Assembly (NCBI RefSeq): GCF_014641635.1
Contig: NZ_BMIC01000001.1
Location: 186,001-250,000 of the forward strand
From: Aquaticitalea lipolytica
Lineage (GTDB): Bacteria; Bacteroidota; Bacteroidia; Flavobacteriales; Flavobacteriaceae
Length of the DNA: 64,000 nucleotides
Direction of reading: 5' to 3'
Below the pieces are notes generated by a model, which made no database searches, had not been told where the DNA came from, and saw only the letters and a list, made by a program, of their open reading frames with translations. The translations under genes were made by a program, and so were the position numbers. This document shows, in pieces, positions 44,580 to 54,297 of the stretch (the first letter of the stretch is position 1; each line of letters begins with the position of its first letter).

Positions 44580-47006
44580 ATGAAGATTTCATATAATTGG
44601 TTAAAGCAATTTGTAAACATTGACTGGGCTCCAGAAAAAACTGGCGAGCTTCTTACAGATTTAGGATTAGAAGTTGAAGGCATTGAAGCCTACCAATCGG
44701 TTAAAGGTGGTTTAGAAGGCGTAGTTGTAGGCGAAGTATTAACTTGTATTCAACATCCTAACGCTGATAGATTAAAAGTAACAACAGTAAATATTGGCTC
44801 TGGAGAACCTTTACAAATAGTTTGTGGAGCACCAAATGTAGCAGCAGGACAAAAAGTACCAGTTGCAACCATTGGAACAACATTATATACCGAAGAAGGT
44901 GAAGCTTGGACAATTAAAAAAGGTAAAATTAGAGGCGAAGAAAGTCATGGTATGATTTGCGCTGAAGACGAACTTGGTCTTGGTAAATCGCATGATGGAA
45001 TTTTAGTTTTAGATGCCGATTTAAAAGTTGGCACTTTAGTAGCAGATATTTTTGAAGTAGAAAACGACCATGTTTTTGAAATAGGGTTAACACCAAACAG
45101 AGCTGATGCCATGAGTCATTTTGGAACTGCTCGCGATCTTAAAGCTGGTTTAATACAACAAAACATGAATGTTGAACTCATTACGCCTTCGGCAAGTTCT
45201 TTTCATGTAGATAGTAGAACTTTAAAGATTGATGTAGATGTTATTGATAAAGAATTAGCACCACGTTATTGTGGTTTAACACTTTCTAATCTTAAAGTTG
45301 GTGAATCTCCTAAATGGCTTCAAAACCGATTAAAAGCTATTGGATTAACTCCAAAAAATAATATTGTTGATGTTACTAATTACATCTTACATGATTTAGG
45401 TCAGCCATTACATGCCTTTGATGCTTCAAAAGTTGTTGGCAATAAAATTATTGTAAAAACCTTAGAGAAAGGCACAAAATTTACAACCTTAGATGGTATT
45501 GAGCGCGAATTACATGAAGAAGACTTAATGATTTGCAATGCCGAAAAACCAATGTGTATCGCTGGAGTTTTTGGAGGTGCAGATTCTGGTGTTACAGAAA
45601 ACACAACAAGTATCTTTTTAGAAAGTGCATATTTTAACCCAGTAAGTATCAGGAAATCTGCTAAACGCCATGCACTTAATACAGATGCATCTTTTAGATT
45701 TGAAAGAGGTATCGACCCAAATATTACTGAATATGCACTTAAATGCGCAGCTATATTAATACAAGAACTAGCTGGTGGAGAAATAACAAGTGATATTGTA
45801 GATATATACCCAAAAAAGATTGAAGATTTCCAAGTAAGATTAAGTTTTGATAATGCTCGTAAACTTATTGGTGAAGAAATACCAAGAGAAATTATTAAAC
45901 GCATTTTAATGTCGTTAGATATTAAAATAAATAATGTTACTGAAACAGGTTTAGGCTTAACTGTTCCTGCATATAGAAATGATGTTATTAGAGAAGCTGA
46001 TATAATTGAAGAAATTTTGCGTGTTTATGGTTATAATAATATTAAAACCACAGAAAAGTTAAACGCATCTATATCAAACACTTCACGATTTGAAGATTAC
46101 AAACTTCAAAATATTGTAGGCACACAATTAGCTGCTCAAGGCTTTTACGAAATATTATCAAACTCATTAACAACTCCTAATTATGCTAAATTAAGTGAGC
46201 AGTTAAAAGACGAACATAATGTTGCTATGCTTAATCCGTTAAGTAACGATTTAAGTGTTATGCGTCAGAGTTTGTTGTTCTCTGGTTTAGAGGCTGTAAG
46301 TCATAATATAAATAGAAGACGTTACGATTTAAAATTATTTGAATTCGGAAAAACATACCATCATTATAACGAGAATCGTGAAGAGCATAAACACTTATCT
46401 GTATTTGTAACAGGAAACAAGTCTGCAGAACGTTGGAATGCAACTACAAAACCTAGTGATTTCTTTTATTTAAAAGGTACTATTACAGCTATTTTAGAGC
46501 GTTTAGGTCTATCTCGTTTTAAAGCATCGCCAATTAAAAACGATGTATTTAGCGAAGGTGTTTGTTTATCATTAGGCAAAATAACACTTGTAGAATTTGG
46601 TATCGTTAACAAGAAAATATTGAAACATTTTGGCATTACACAAGAAGTAATTTATGCTGATTTTAATTGGGATAATGTTATTAATATGGCAAAACACAAT
46701 AGTATTAAGTTTAAAGATATTCCAAAATATCCTGAAGTTCGTCGTGATTTTGCTTTGTTACTAGATGACAATGTTACGTTTGAAGCTATTGATACTATTG
46801 CAAAACAAACAGAAAAACAATTGCTAAAAGATGTTGATTTGTTTGATGTTTATCAAGGTAAAAATTTACCAAAAGGTAAAAAAAGTTATGCTGTAAGTTT
46901 TATTTTGCAAGACGAACACAACACACTTACCGATAAGCAAATTGATAAAATAATGAACAAGCTGCAAGCTAATTTTGAAAAAGAGCTTGGTGCTGAGTTA
47001 AGATAA
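44580..47006 (+). CDS. pheT: Phenylalanyl-tRNA synthetase beta subunit
   Basis: The 808-residue subunit has an EMAP/tRNA-binding domain near the N-terminus (about 40-155, with HPNADRLKVTTVNIG), the B3/B4 editing region (EIGLTPNRADAMSHFG), B5, the catalytic-like core and the ferredoxin-fold anticodon-binding domain at the C-terminus (PKYPEVRRDFALLL). The alpha subunit pheS is not next to it, which is frequent in Bacteroidota. It ends at a strong terminator. Confidence 0.96.
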   Translation: MKISYNWLKQFVNIDWAPEKTGELLTDLGLEVEGIEAYQSVKGGLEGVVVGEVLTCIQHPNADRLKVTTVNIGSGEPLQIVCGAPNVAAGQKVPVATIGTTLYTEEGEAWTIKKGKIRGEESHGMICAEDELGLGKSHDGILVLDADLKVGTLVADIFEVENDHVFEIGLTPNRADAMSHFGTARDLKAGLIQQNMNVELITPSASSFHVDSRTLKIDVDVIDKELAPRYCGLTLSNLKVGESPKWLQNRLKAIGLTPKNNIVDVTNYILHDLGQPLHAFDASKVVGNKIIVKTLEKGTKFTTLDGIERELHEEDLMICNAEKPMCIAGVFGGADSGVTENTTSIFLESAYFNPVSIRKSAKRHALNTDASFRFERGIDPNITEYALKCAAILIQELAGGEITSDIVDIYPKKIEDFQVRLSFDNARKLIGEEIPREIIKRILMSLDIKINNVTETGLGLTVPAYRNDVIREADIIEEILRVYGYNNIKTTEKLNASISNTSRFEDYKLQNIVGTQLAAQGFYEILSNSLTTPNYAKLSEQLKDEHNVAMLNPLSNDLSVMRQSLLFSGLEAVSHNINRRRYDLKLFEFGKTYHHYNENREEHKHLSVFVTGNKSAERWNATTKPSDFFYLKGTITAILERLGLSRFKASPIKNDVFSEGVCLSLGKITLVEFGIVNKKILKHFGITQEVIYADFNWDNVINMAKHNSIKFKDIPKYPEVRRDFALLLDDNVTFEAIDTIAKQTEKQLLKDVDLFDVYQGKNLPKGKKSYAVSFILQDEHNTLTDKQIDKIMNKLQANFEKELGAELR

Positions 47007-47009
47007 AAG

Positions 47010-47039
47010 AAAGCCTTTTCGTAATTGAAAAGGCTTTTT
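47010..47039 (+). terminator. Intrinsic terminator after pheT
   Basis: AAAGCCTTTTC pairs with GAAAAGGCTTT around a 6-nt loop, followed by a T-run. Confidence 0.88.
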
Positions 47040-47134
47040 GTTTAGTATTAAATCTCAAAAAAATATTAGTCAAATTTTAACAAATAGACTTTAAATAATT
47101 AGTAATTTTAACATTTCAAAATAGATATAATATT

Positions 47135-47635
47135 ATGGCAACAGTTACCTTAAAAGGAAATTCGATACACACCTCTGGAAGCTTACCTAAAGTAGGCACA
47201 AAAGCACCAGATTTTAAACTTACTGCAACCGATTTATCAACTAAAACATTAGCCGATTTTAAAGGTCAAAATTTAGTTTTAAATATATTTCCAAGTGTTG
47301 ATACTGGAACTTGCGCTCAATCTGTAAGACAGTTTAATAAAGAAGTAAGTAGTTTAAAAAACACTAAAGTGCTTTGTATTTCTCACGATTTACCATTTGC
47401 TCATGCTCGTTTTTGTGGAGCAGAAGGTTTAGAAAATGTAGTAAGCCTTTCTGATTTTAAAGATGGTAGTTTTGGTAAAACTTATGGTTTAAACTTTGTT
47501 GATGGTCCTCTTGAAGCATTACACTCTCGTTGTATTGTTGTAATTGATGCTAACGGAGTTGTTACACATACTGAACAAGTATCAGAAATTGTAGATGAGC
47601 CTAATTATAAATCTGCTCTTGAAGCGCTGTCTTAG
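47135..47635 (+). CDS. tpx: Thiol peroxidase (Tpx, atypical 2-Cys peroxiredoxin)
   Basis: The 166-residue peroxiredoxin has NIFPSVDTGTC with the peroxidatic Cys60 and catalytic Thr57, and the resolving Cys94 in HARFCGAEG, the spacing typical of Tpx. It reduces lipid and other hydroperoxides using thioredoxin and is expected in cytoplasm or periplasm; no signal peptide is visible here, so cytoplasm. The dgkA-like gene follows nine bases later, so co-transcription is likely. Confidence 0.95.
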   Translation: MATVTLKGNSIHTSGSLPKVGTKAPDFKLTATDLSTKTLADFKGQNLVLNIFPSVDTGTCAQSVRQFNKEVSSLKNTKVLCISHDLPFAHARFCGAEGLENVVSLSDFKDGSFGKTYGLNFVDGPLEALHSRCIVVIDANGVVTHTEQVSEIVDEPNYKSALEALS

Positions 47636-47644
47636 TTTTAGTTT

Positions 47645-48016
47645 ATGACAGAATCTAAAGACTCTTTTTTAGTTAATAGAATTAAAAGTGTTGGTTGGGC
47701 AGTTAAAGGCGCAATTATCTTATTTAAGTCTGAGGCTAGTATAAAAGTTCAAGCTGTAATAGCAATATTAGTAACTATTGCTGGTTTTTATTTTAATATT
47801 TCAAGTACTGAGTGGCTTATACAAGTAGCTATGATTGGTCTTGTAATGAGTATAGAAGGAGTTAACACAGCAATAGAGTACATTGCAGATTTTATTCACC
47901 CAGAACGTCACAATGGTATAGGTCGTATAAAAGACGTTGCAGCAGGAGCTGTTTTTATTGCTTCAATTTCAGCAGTAGTCGTTGCTATAATCATTTATTA
48001 TCCAAAGATTTTTTAA
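47645..48016 (+). CDS. Diacylglycerol kinase family (DgkA-type) membrane protein
   Basis: The 123-residue protein has three hydrophobic segments and the signature SIEGVNTAIEYIADF, the E-x-x-NTAIE active-site stretch of DgkA/undecaprenol kinase proteins. It phosphorylates diacylglycerol or undecaprenol, recycling envelope lipid carriers. It lies between tpx and ftsK on the same strand, in a block of envelope genes. Confidence 0.87.
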   Translation: MTESKDSFLVNRIKSVGWAVKGAIILFKSEASIKVQAVIAILVTIAGFYFNISSTEWLIQVAMIGLVMSIEGVNTAIEYIADFIHPERHNGIGRIKDVAAGAVFIASISAVVVAIIIYYPKIF

Positions 48017-48050
48017 TACTAATTCCGTTAGGATAAACGTTAGTAATTTG

Positions 48051-48058
48051 TATTTTTG
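48051..48058 (+). promoter_or_regulatory. Candidate -7 element for ftsK
   Basis: TATTTTTG matches TAnnTTTG and lies 21 nt before the ftsK ATG, in the 63-base gap after the dgkA-like gene. The -33 match is weak. Confidence 0.4.
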
Positions 48059-48079
48059 TTTTAATATAACAACGCGTTA

Positions 48080-50455
48080 ATGTCGAAAAAGAAAACTAAG
48101 ACTAAAAGCAGTACAACACCTAAACTTAAAAAACCAAATTTAAAATTATCGAGTCAGCAAAAATTTATTTTTGGTAGCTTGTTAATCATTCTTGGTATTT
48201 TATTATGTATTTCTTTTTTATCATTCTTTTTCACAGGTAAAGCCGACCAAAGTACACTTACCGAATTAACAACAAGAACTGTAAAAGCAGAAAACTGGCT
48301 TAACAAACTTGGTGCTTGGGTTAGTGATTTATTTATTACTCGCGGATTTGGTATAGCTTCATTTATTTTTTCAGGATTACTATTCATTTCTGGTATTTAT
48401 ATCACTTTAGATATTAATAAAGCTAGACTAAGAAAACACTGGATTTGGGGAACCTTAATCGTTATCTGGCTTTCTATTTTCTTTGGTTTTTTTGCACACA
48501 AATATGATGCACTAGGTGGAACCATAGGATTTGAAATGAATACCTTTTTTCAAGATTACATTGGTATAATTGGCACCTCACTACTCCTACTCTTCGGATT
48601 AATCACTTACATGGCTATTAGGTTTGGTGTAACAGGACATACTTTTGTAAATCTGTTTTCTAAAGCTAAAAAAGATATTAAAGACGATTTTGCTTCTGAT
48701 AGTGATTCTGGTTATGCGCCTTTAGATAATGATTTAACTGCTGAAGCTGAAGATATAAAATCTGCTTTTGATTTATCTGCAACTGAAGTTGTTGAACCAA
48801 CAATTAAAAACTACTCAACACCTAAAGTTGCTTCAAATGAAGTAAAAATTGAAACTCCCGAAAGTGATGTGGCTATTGAAGTTGAGCAAATTGCTGAAGA
48901 AGAATCAGAAACCGATAATCTTTCAAACAAACTTGTTGAAGACTTTGGACAGTTTGATCCTACTTTAGAATTAAGCAAATATCAATTTCCACCTTTAGAT
49001 TTATTAAAAAAATATGATTCTGAAGGTATTACTATCAACCAAGAAGAATTAGAAGAAAATAAAAATAAAATTGTTGAAACCTTAAGTAATTATAGTATTG
49101 GTATTTCAAATATTAAAGCTACAATTGGTCCAACAGTAACACTTTATGAAATAGTTCCTAACGCAGGAGTACGTATCTCTAAAATTAAAAACTTAGAAGA
49201 CGATATTGCATTGTCGTTAGCAGCACTTGGTATACGTATTATTGCACCAATTCCTGGAAAAGGAACAATTGGTATTGAGGTACCAAACAAAAATGCTACA
49301 ATAGTATCAATGCGTTCTGTAATAGCATCTCAAAAGTTTCAGAAATCTGATATGGAATTACCAATTGCATTTGGTAAAACTATTAGCAATGAAACTATGG
49401 TTGTTGATTTAGCTAAAATGCCTCACTTATTAATGGCTGGAGCAACAGGTCAAGGTAAATCGGTTGGATTAAATGCTGTACTAACATCATTGCTTTACAA
49501 AAAACATCCTGCAGAAGTAAAATTTGTGTTAGTAGATCCTAAAAAAGTAGAGCTAACGCTTTTCAATAAAATAGAACGACACTATTTAGCTAAACTTCCA
49601 GATAGCGAAGAGGCTATTATTACAGATAACACAAAGGTAATTAACACCTTAAACTCGTTGTGTATTGAAATGGATAATCGTTACGAAATGCTAAAAAATG
49701 CAATGTGTCGTAACATTAAAGAATATAACGAAAAATTTAAAGCACGAAAATTAAATCCGAATGAAGGTCATCAGTTTTTACCATACATTGTATTGGTAGT
49801 TGATGAGTTTGCCGATTTAATTATGACAGCAGGAAAAGAAGTTGAAACTCCAATTGCTCGTTTAGCACAATTAGCTCGTGCCATTGGTATTCATTTAATA
49901 ATTGCTACACAACGACCATCTGTAAATGTTATTACAGGTATTATTAAGGCCAATTTCCCAGCACGTATTGCTTTTAGAGTAACTTCTAAAATAGATTCAC
50001 GTACAATTTTAGATAACTCTGGAGCAGACCAATTAATTGGTCGTGGAGATATGCTTTTTACACAAGGAAATGAACTTACGCGTATACAATGTGCTTTTGT
50101 TGATACTCCAGAAGTAGAAAAAGTTACCGAATTTATTGGAAGCCAAAAAGCTTATCCAGATGCTTACTTATTACCTGAATATGTAGGTGAAGAGAATGGC
50201 ACAAGTCTTGATATAGATATAGCAGACAGAGATAAACTCTTTAGAGAAGCAGCCGAAGTTATTGTTACAGCACAACAAGGATCTGCCTCTTTATTACAAC
50301 GAAAATTAAAATTAGGCTACAACAGAGCTGGTCGTTTAATTGATCAACTTGAGGCTGCAGGTATTGTTGGTCCATTTGAAGGTAGCAAGGCACGACAAGT
50401 ATTAGTATCAGATTTGGTTGCATTAGACCAACTTTTAGCTAATGAAGGTCAATAA
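48080..50455 (+). CDS. ftsK: DNA translocase FtsK
   Basis: The 791-residue protein has four N-terminal membrane segments (about 28-200), an acidic linker (about 205-300), and the RecA-like motor with Walker A GATGQGKS (454-461), Walker B YIVLVVDEFADL and the sensor block TQRPSVNVITG. The C-terminal winged gamma domain (QQGSASLLQRKLKLGYNRAGRLIDQLE) binds KOPS-type sequences. It moves chromosome termini at the septum. The linker is shorter than in E. coli FtsK, typical for Bacteroidota. Confidence 0.96.
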   Translation: MSKKKTKTKSSTTPKLKKPNLKLSSQQKFIFGSLLIILGILLCISFLSFFFTGKADQSTLTELTTRTVKAENWLNKLGAWVSDLFITRGFGIASFIFSGLLFISGIYITLDINKARLRKHWIWGTLIVIWLSIFFGFFAHKYDALGGTIGFEMNTFFQDYIGIIGTSLLLLFGLITYMAIRFGVTGHTFVNLFSKAKKDIKDDFASDSDSGYAPLDNDLTAEAEDIKSAFDLSATEVVEPTIKNYSTPKVASNEVKIETPESDVAIEVEQIAEEESETDNLSNKLVEDFGQFDPTLELSKYQFPPLDLLKKYDSEGITINQEELEENKNKIVETLSNYSIGISNIKATIGPTVTLYEIVPNAGVRISKIKNLEDDIALSLAALGIRIIAPIPGKGTIGIEVPNKNATIVSMRSVIASQKFQKSDMELPIAFGKTISNETMVVDLAKMPHLLMAGATGQGKSVGLNAVLTSLLYKKHPAEVKFVLVDPKKVELTLFNKIERHYLAKLPDSEEAIITDNTKVINTLNSLCIEMDNRYEMLKNAMCRNIKEYNEKFKARKLNPNEGHQFLPYIVLVVDEFADLIMTAGKEVETPIARLAQLARAIGIHLIIATQRPSVNVITGIIKANFPARIAFRVTSKIDSRTILDNSGADQLIGRGDMLFTQGNELTRIQCAFVDTPEVEKVTEFIGSQKAYPDAYLLPEYVGEENGTSLDIDIADRDKLFREAAEVIVTAQQGSASLLQRKLKLGYNRAGRLIDQLEAAGIVGPFEGSKARQVLVSDLVALDQLLANEGQ

Positions 50456-50480
50456 AAAAAGGTTTTAAAATTAAAAAAAA

Positions 50481-51122
50481 ATGAAAAAAATAATCATTGC
50501 ACTTATTCTTCTAATTAGTTTTTCTGGGCATTCGCAAGATGCTGCAAAAGCTAAAGCTTTACTTAATGAGGTTAACGCCAAAGTAAAAGGTTACAGTAAT
50601 ATTTCAATAGATTTTAAATATGTGTTGAAAAATATTAGTGAGAATATAAATCAGGAAACACGTGGTGATGTCGTTATTGAAGGCAATAAGTATGTTTTAA
50701 ATATACTTGGTGTAACTCGTATATATGATGGTAAAACTTTATATACTATTAATCCTGAAGATGAAGAAGTAACTATCTCTAAAAATAATTCAGATGATGA
50801 GAATACAATAACACCAAATAAAATGTTGTCTTTTTATAAAGAAGGATATACTTATGCTATGGATATTGTTCAAAATGTAAAAGGAAGAAAAATTCAATAT
50901 GTAAAATTAAATCCTATCGATACAAATTCTGAAATTAAACATGTGTTATTAGGTATCGATGCGCAAACAAAACATATATATAATTTAATAGAAACAGGTA
51001 AGAATGGTACACAAACAACGTTAACTGTTAATTCTTTTAAAACTAACGAGCCAATATCAAAAACCTTATTTACCTTTGACAAGAATAAATACAAAGGCTA
51101 TTACATCAACAATTTAGATTAG
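50481..51122 (+). CDS. LolA-like outer-membrane lipoprotein carrier
   Basis: The 213-residue protein has a signal peptide (about 1-18) and a curved beta-sheet domain with SISIDFKYVLKN-like, RGDVVIEGNKYVLNI and GKTLYTINPEDEEV blocks, the pattern of LolA-family carriers. It shuttles lipoproteins across the periplasm or has a related lipid-binding role. It follows ftsK by 25 bases and precedes an LptF/G-type permease, consistent with an envelope-assembly cluster. Confidence 0.83.
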   Translation: MKKIIIALILLISFSGHSQDAAKAKALLNEVNAKVKGYSNISIDFKYVLKNISENINQETRGDVVIEGNKYVLNILGVTRIYDGKTLYTINPEDEEVTISKNNSDDENTITPNKMLSFYKEGYTYAMDIVQNVKGRKIQYVKLNPIDTNSEIKHVLLGIDAQTKHIYNLIETGKNGTQTTLTVNSFKTNEPISKTLFTFDKNKYKGYYINNLD

Positions 51123-51135
51123 GTTTTTACCATTC

Positions 51136-53118
51136 ATGAAAATATTAGATAGGTACATATTAACGACCTACTTAAAAACATTTTTGAGCGTGTTTATAAT
51201 ACTCATGCTCATTTTTGTTTTACAGGCAATTTGGCTCTACATTAGTGAGCTAGCTGGTAAAGATTTAGATATTGATGTAGTATTTAAATTTTTACTTTAT
51301 GTGACACCTACTCTAATTCCTTTAATTTTACCTCTAACAATTTTATTAACATCTATTATGGTGTTTGGTAATTTTGCCGAGAACTATGAGTTCGCGGCCA
51401 TGAAATCTACAGGTATTTCACTGCAGAGAGCCATGAGAAGTTTGAGTGTTTTTATTATAGGTCTTTCTGTTGTTACCTTCTTTTTTGCCAATAATGCTAT
51501 TCCGTGGGCAAACTATAATTTTTATAATCTAAGAAAAAATATTGCACAAGTAAAGCCTGCTATGGCTATTGCAGAAGGCCAGTTTAATGAAATTGGAAAT
51601 ATTAATATTAAAGTTGAAGAAAAAAGTGGTGACAAAGGACAATATTTAAAAAATGTTGTCATGCATCAAAGAAAAGGAAATCGTCCTGGCAATAATACAG
51701 TTATCGTTGCTGAGTCTGGTGAGTTAATTGGAAATGAAAACTCTAATATTCTTCAACTTATACTTTATAATGGTAATTATTATGAAGAGATATTTACCAA
51801 AAACCCAAGAGATTTTCAGAAAAAACCACATGCTAAAAGCTCTTTTGAAAAATACACACTTAATATAGATTTAGAGGCTTTAGACAATGTAGACTTAGAA
51901 GACAAAAGTTCTACAGATAGATTTAACATGCTTAACACAAGTGATTTAATAAAGACTATTAATGGCCTTAATGAAGACAGGACACTAGATTTAAAAGGGT
52001 TTTCTGAAACACTATACACAAGAACATCTATTTCAACATTAAACAATTACCTTGAACCGAAAAAGGATACAATTTATAATGGAAATATTATTGACCTTTT
52101 TGAAACAAAAACAAAAATACAGTTACTTAATTTAGCTCTAAATACAACTACAAGTACTAGTCAAATAATTGAAACTAAAAAACAATCTTTAGCAGTAAAT
52201 ACAAAATGGTTGAATAAACATATTATATCGCTTCATGAAAAATATGCTTTAGGCTTTGCATGTATTATTTTATTTTTTGTTGGTGCGCCTCTAGGTGCCT
52301 TAATAAGAAAAGGAGGTATTGGCTTACCTTTAGTTATTGCTATCCTCTTATTTTTAACCTATCATTTCATTGGCATTTTTGTAAAAAACAGTTCGCAAGA
52401 TGGTTCAGTAAATCCAATTTTTGCAACATGGCTATCTACCTTAATTATGTTGCCATTAAGTATATATTTAACAAGTAGAGCAACTAAAGATAGAGGCTTA
52501 TTAGAGTTTGACAGCTATTTTGAACCTATAAAAAAATTCTTAAAATTAAAACCGAAAACACTTTTAGATGCTCAAGGCAATGTTTTAAATTTTAATGTAT
52601 TTGAAAATTTTAAAGACGATAAGTTAATTGATATCATTAAAAATTACAAACAATATAATTATGATGTAAGAAGCAAGTCAGTAGCATTTAATTTATTAGT
52701 ACAAAGAGGTGTAACTATTGATGAGATTCAAACCCAAGGTATCGTAATTAAAGCAGAACATAATCAATCTGATAAGATTGCTAAAGATAGCATAGATTAT
52801 TCAAAATATACCATGATTTTTTATTGTATTGGAGTAATCTTATTAGTCCTGTTTTTAGTGTTTAGAAACAACAAATTACCAGAATTAGCAATAGCTTCAA
52901 GAGATTTAAGTATTATCTCATTAGGCATTTATCTATTATATTTTATAGTAACTAATTTAAAAATTAAACAATTCTACAACACACTTAGTATTAAGGTAAA
53001 ACAGGTAAGCATTTTTTTAATGATATTAGGGTTTCCGTTTTATGCTATAACTCATTTCTTCTTAAAAAATAAGCTAAAAGAAGACTTAGACTCTAGTATT
53101 ATAGAAAATGTAAAATAA
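51136..53118 (+). CDS. LptF/LptG-type permease
   Basis: The 660-residue protein starts MKILDRYILTTYLKTFLSVF, the conserved N-terminus of LptF/G, with three membrane segments (about 10-115), a periplasmic domain (about 120-360) and three more (about 365-450). An extra C-terminal region (about 460-660) adds two or three further hydrophobic segments, as found in Bacteroidota forms. LptF/G with LptB drives LPS from the inner membrane into the Lpt bridge. LptB and LptC are not encoded in the window. Confidence 0.88.
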   Translation: MKILDRYILTTYLKTFLSVFIILMLIFVLQAIWLYISELAGKDLDIDVVFKFLLYVTPTLIPLILPLTILLTSIMVFGNFAENYEFAAMKSTGISLQRAMRSLSVFIIGLSVVTFFFANNAIPWANYNFYNLRKNIAQVKPAMAIAEGQFNEIGNINIKVEEKSGDKGQYLKNVVMHQRKGNRPGNNTVIVAESGELIGNENSNILQLILYNGNYYEEIFTKNPRDFQKKPHAKSSFEKYTLNIDLEALDNVDLEDKSSTDRFNMLNTSDLIKTINGLNEDRTLDLKGFSETLYTRTSISTLNNYLEPKKDTIYNGNIIDLFETKTKIQLLNLALNTTTSTSQIIETKKQSLAVNTKWLNKHIISLHEKYALGFACIILFFVGAPLGALIRKGGIGLPLVIAILLFLTYHFIGIFVKNSSQDGSVNPIFATWLSTLIMLPLSIYLTSRATKDRGLLEFDSYFEPIKKFLKLKPKTLLDAQGNVLNFNVFENFKDDKLIDIIKNYKQYNYDVRSKSVAFNLLVQRGVTIDEIQTQGIVIKAEHNQSDKIAKDSIDYSKYTMIFYCIGVILLVLFLVFRNNKLPELAIASRDLSIISLGIYLLYFIVTNLKIKQFYNTLSIKVKQVSIFLMILGFPFYAITHFFLKNKLKEDLDSSIIENVK

Positions 53119-53122
53119 GCCA

Positions 53123-53130
53123 TATCTTTG
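53123..53130 (+). promoter_or_regulatory. Candidate -7 element for ribBA
   Basis: TATCTTTG matches TAnnTTTG, begins just after the LptF/G stop and lies 18 nt before the ribBA start. No -33 TTG is evident. Confidence 0.45.
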
Positions 53131-53148
53131 TAAATAATTTTTTTAAAG

Positions 53149-54294
53149 ATGACAACAACCATACAACCAGCAATACAACTAAATACAATTGAGGAAGCCA
53201 TTGAAGACATAAGACTTGGTAAGGTTATTATTGTAGTTGATGATGCAGATAGAGAGAATGAAGGTGATTTTGTTGCTGCAGCTGAAAAAGTTACTCCTCA
53301 AATGGTTAATTTCATGGCTACTCATGGTCGTGGATTAATTTGCACACCACTTACTGAAAGCCGTTGCAAAGCTTTAGAGCTTAATATGATGGTAAATAAT
53401 AATACTGACCCAATGGAAACTGCTTTTACTGTTTCTGTAGATTTAAGAGGTAATGGCGTAACTACAGGTATTTCTGCTAGTGATAGAGCAAAAACTATAA
53501 AAGCATTAGTAAATCCTGATACAAAACCATTTGAATTAGGACGTCCTGGGCATATTTTCCCATTGGTAGCAAAACAAGGTGGTGTTTTACGTAGAACAGG
53601 TCATACTGAAGCTGCAATTGATTTTGCGCGCTTAGCAGGATTAAAGCCAGCTGGTGTTATTGTTGAGATTATGAATGAAGATGGAACAATGGCTCGCTTA
53701 CCACAACTTTTAGAAGTGGCAAAAAAGTTCAATTTAAAAATTGTTTCTATTGAAGATTTGGTTGCATACAGAATGCAACACGACTCATTAATTGAAAAGA
53801 AAGTAGATTTTGATATTGTTACTCGTTTTGGTAAATATAGATTAAGAGCTTATCAACAAACCACAAATAAACAGATACATATTGCTTTAACTAAAGGTTC
53901 TTGGAATACAAATGAGCATGTGCTTACAAGAGTAAACTCAACATTGGTGAATAATGATATTCTTGGCACATTAACCAACAATGCAGACAAAAAGTTAGAC
54001 GATATGTTTAAATTAATAAATGATGATGGTAAAGGCGCTATTATTTTTATTAATCAGCAAAATCAATCTACAGACTTACTAAATAGATTGTCTACTTTAA
54101 AAGAGCAACAAAATAATAAAGACATTATTAAAGCTCCAAGCATTCAAATGGACTCTAAAGACTTTGGTATTGGTGCTCAAATTTTACATGACTTAAACAT
54201 TCATAAACTTCGCTTAATGTCTAATAGTATTCAAACAAAACGCGTTGGTATGATTGGCTATGGTTTAGAGATTATGGAATATGTAAACTACTAA
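53149..54294 (+). CDS. ribB: 3,4-dihydroxy-2-butanone-4-phosphate synthase with degenerate GTP cyclohydrolase II domain
   Basis: The 381-residue protein has an intact RibB half (residues about 12-210): DDADRENEGDF (31-41), HGRGLICTPL, GHIFPL and RRTGHTEAAID. The C-terminal half has the RibA fold shape, but the zinc/catalytic region RVNSTLVNNDILG (from Arg261) replaces RVHSEC...GSxRCDCG and has no cysteine. RibB converts ribulose-5-phosphate to the butanone used for riboflavin. The RibA half probably no longer opens GTP; another RibA must exist elsewhere if riboflavin is made. Confidence 0.9.
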   Translation: MTTTIQPAIQLNTIEEAIEDIRLGKVIIVVDDADRENEGDFVAAAEKVTPQMVNFMATHGRGLICTPLTESRCKALELNMMVNNNTDPMETAFTVSVDLRGNGVTTGISASDRAKTIKALVNPDTKPFELGRPGHIFPLVAKQGGVLRRTGHTEAAIDFARLAGLKPAGVIVEIMNEDGTMARLPQLLEVAKKFNLKIVSIEDLVAYRMQHDSLIEKKVDFDIVTRFGKYRLRAYQQTTNKQIHIALTKGSWNTNEHVLTRVNSTLVNNDILGTLTNNADKKLDDMFKLINDDGKGAIIFINQQNQSTDLLNRLSTLKEQQNNKDIIKAPSIQMDSKDFGIGAQILHDLNIHKLRLMSNSIQTKRVGMIGYGLEIMEYVNY

Positions 54295-54297
54295 GTT

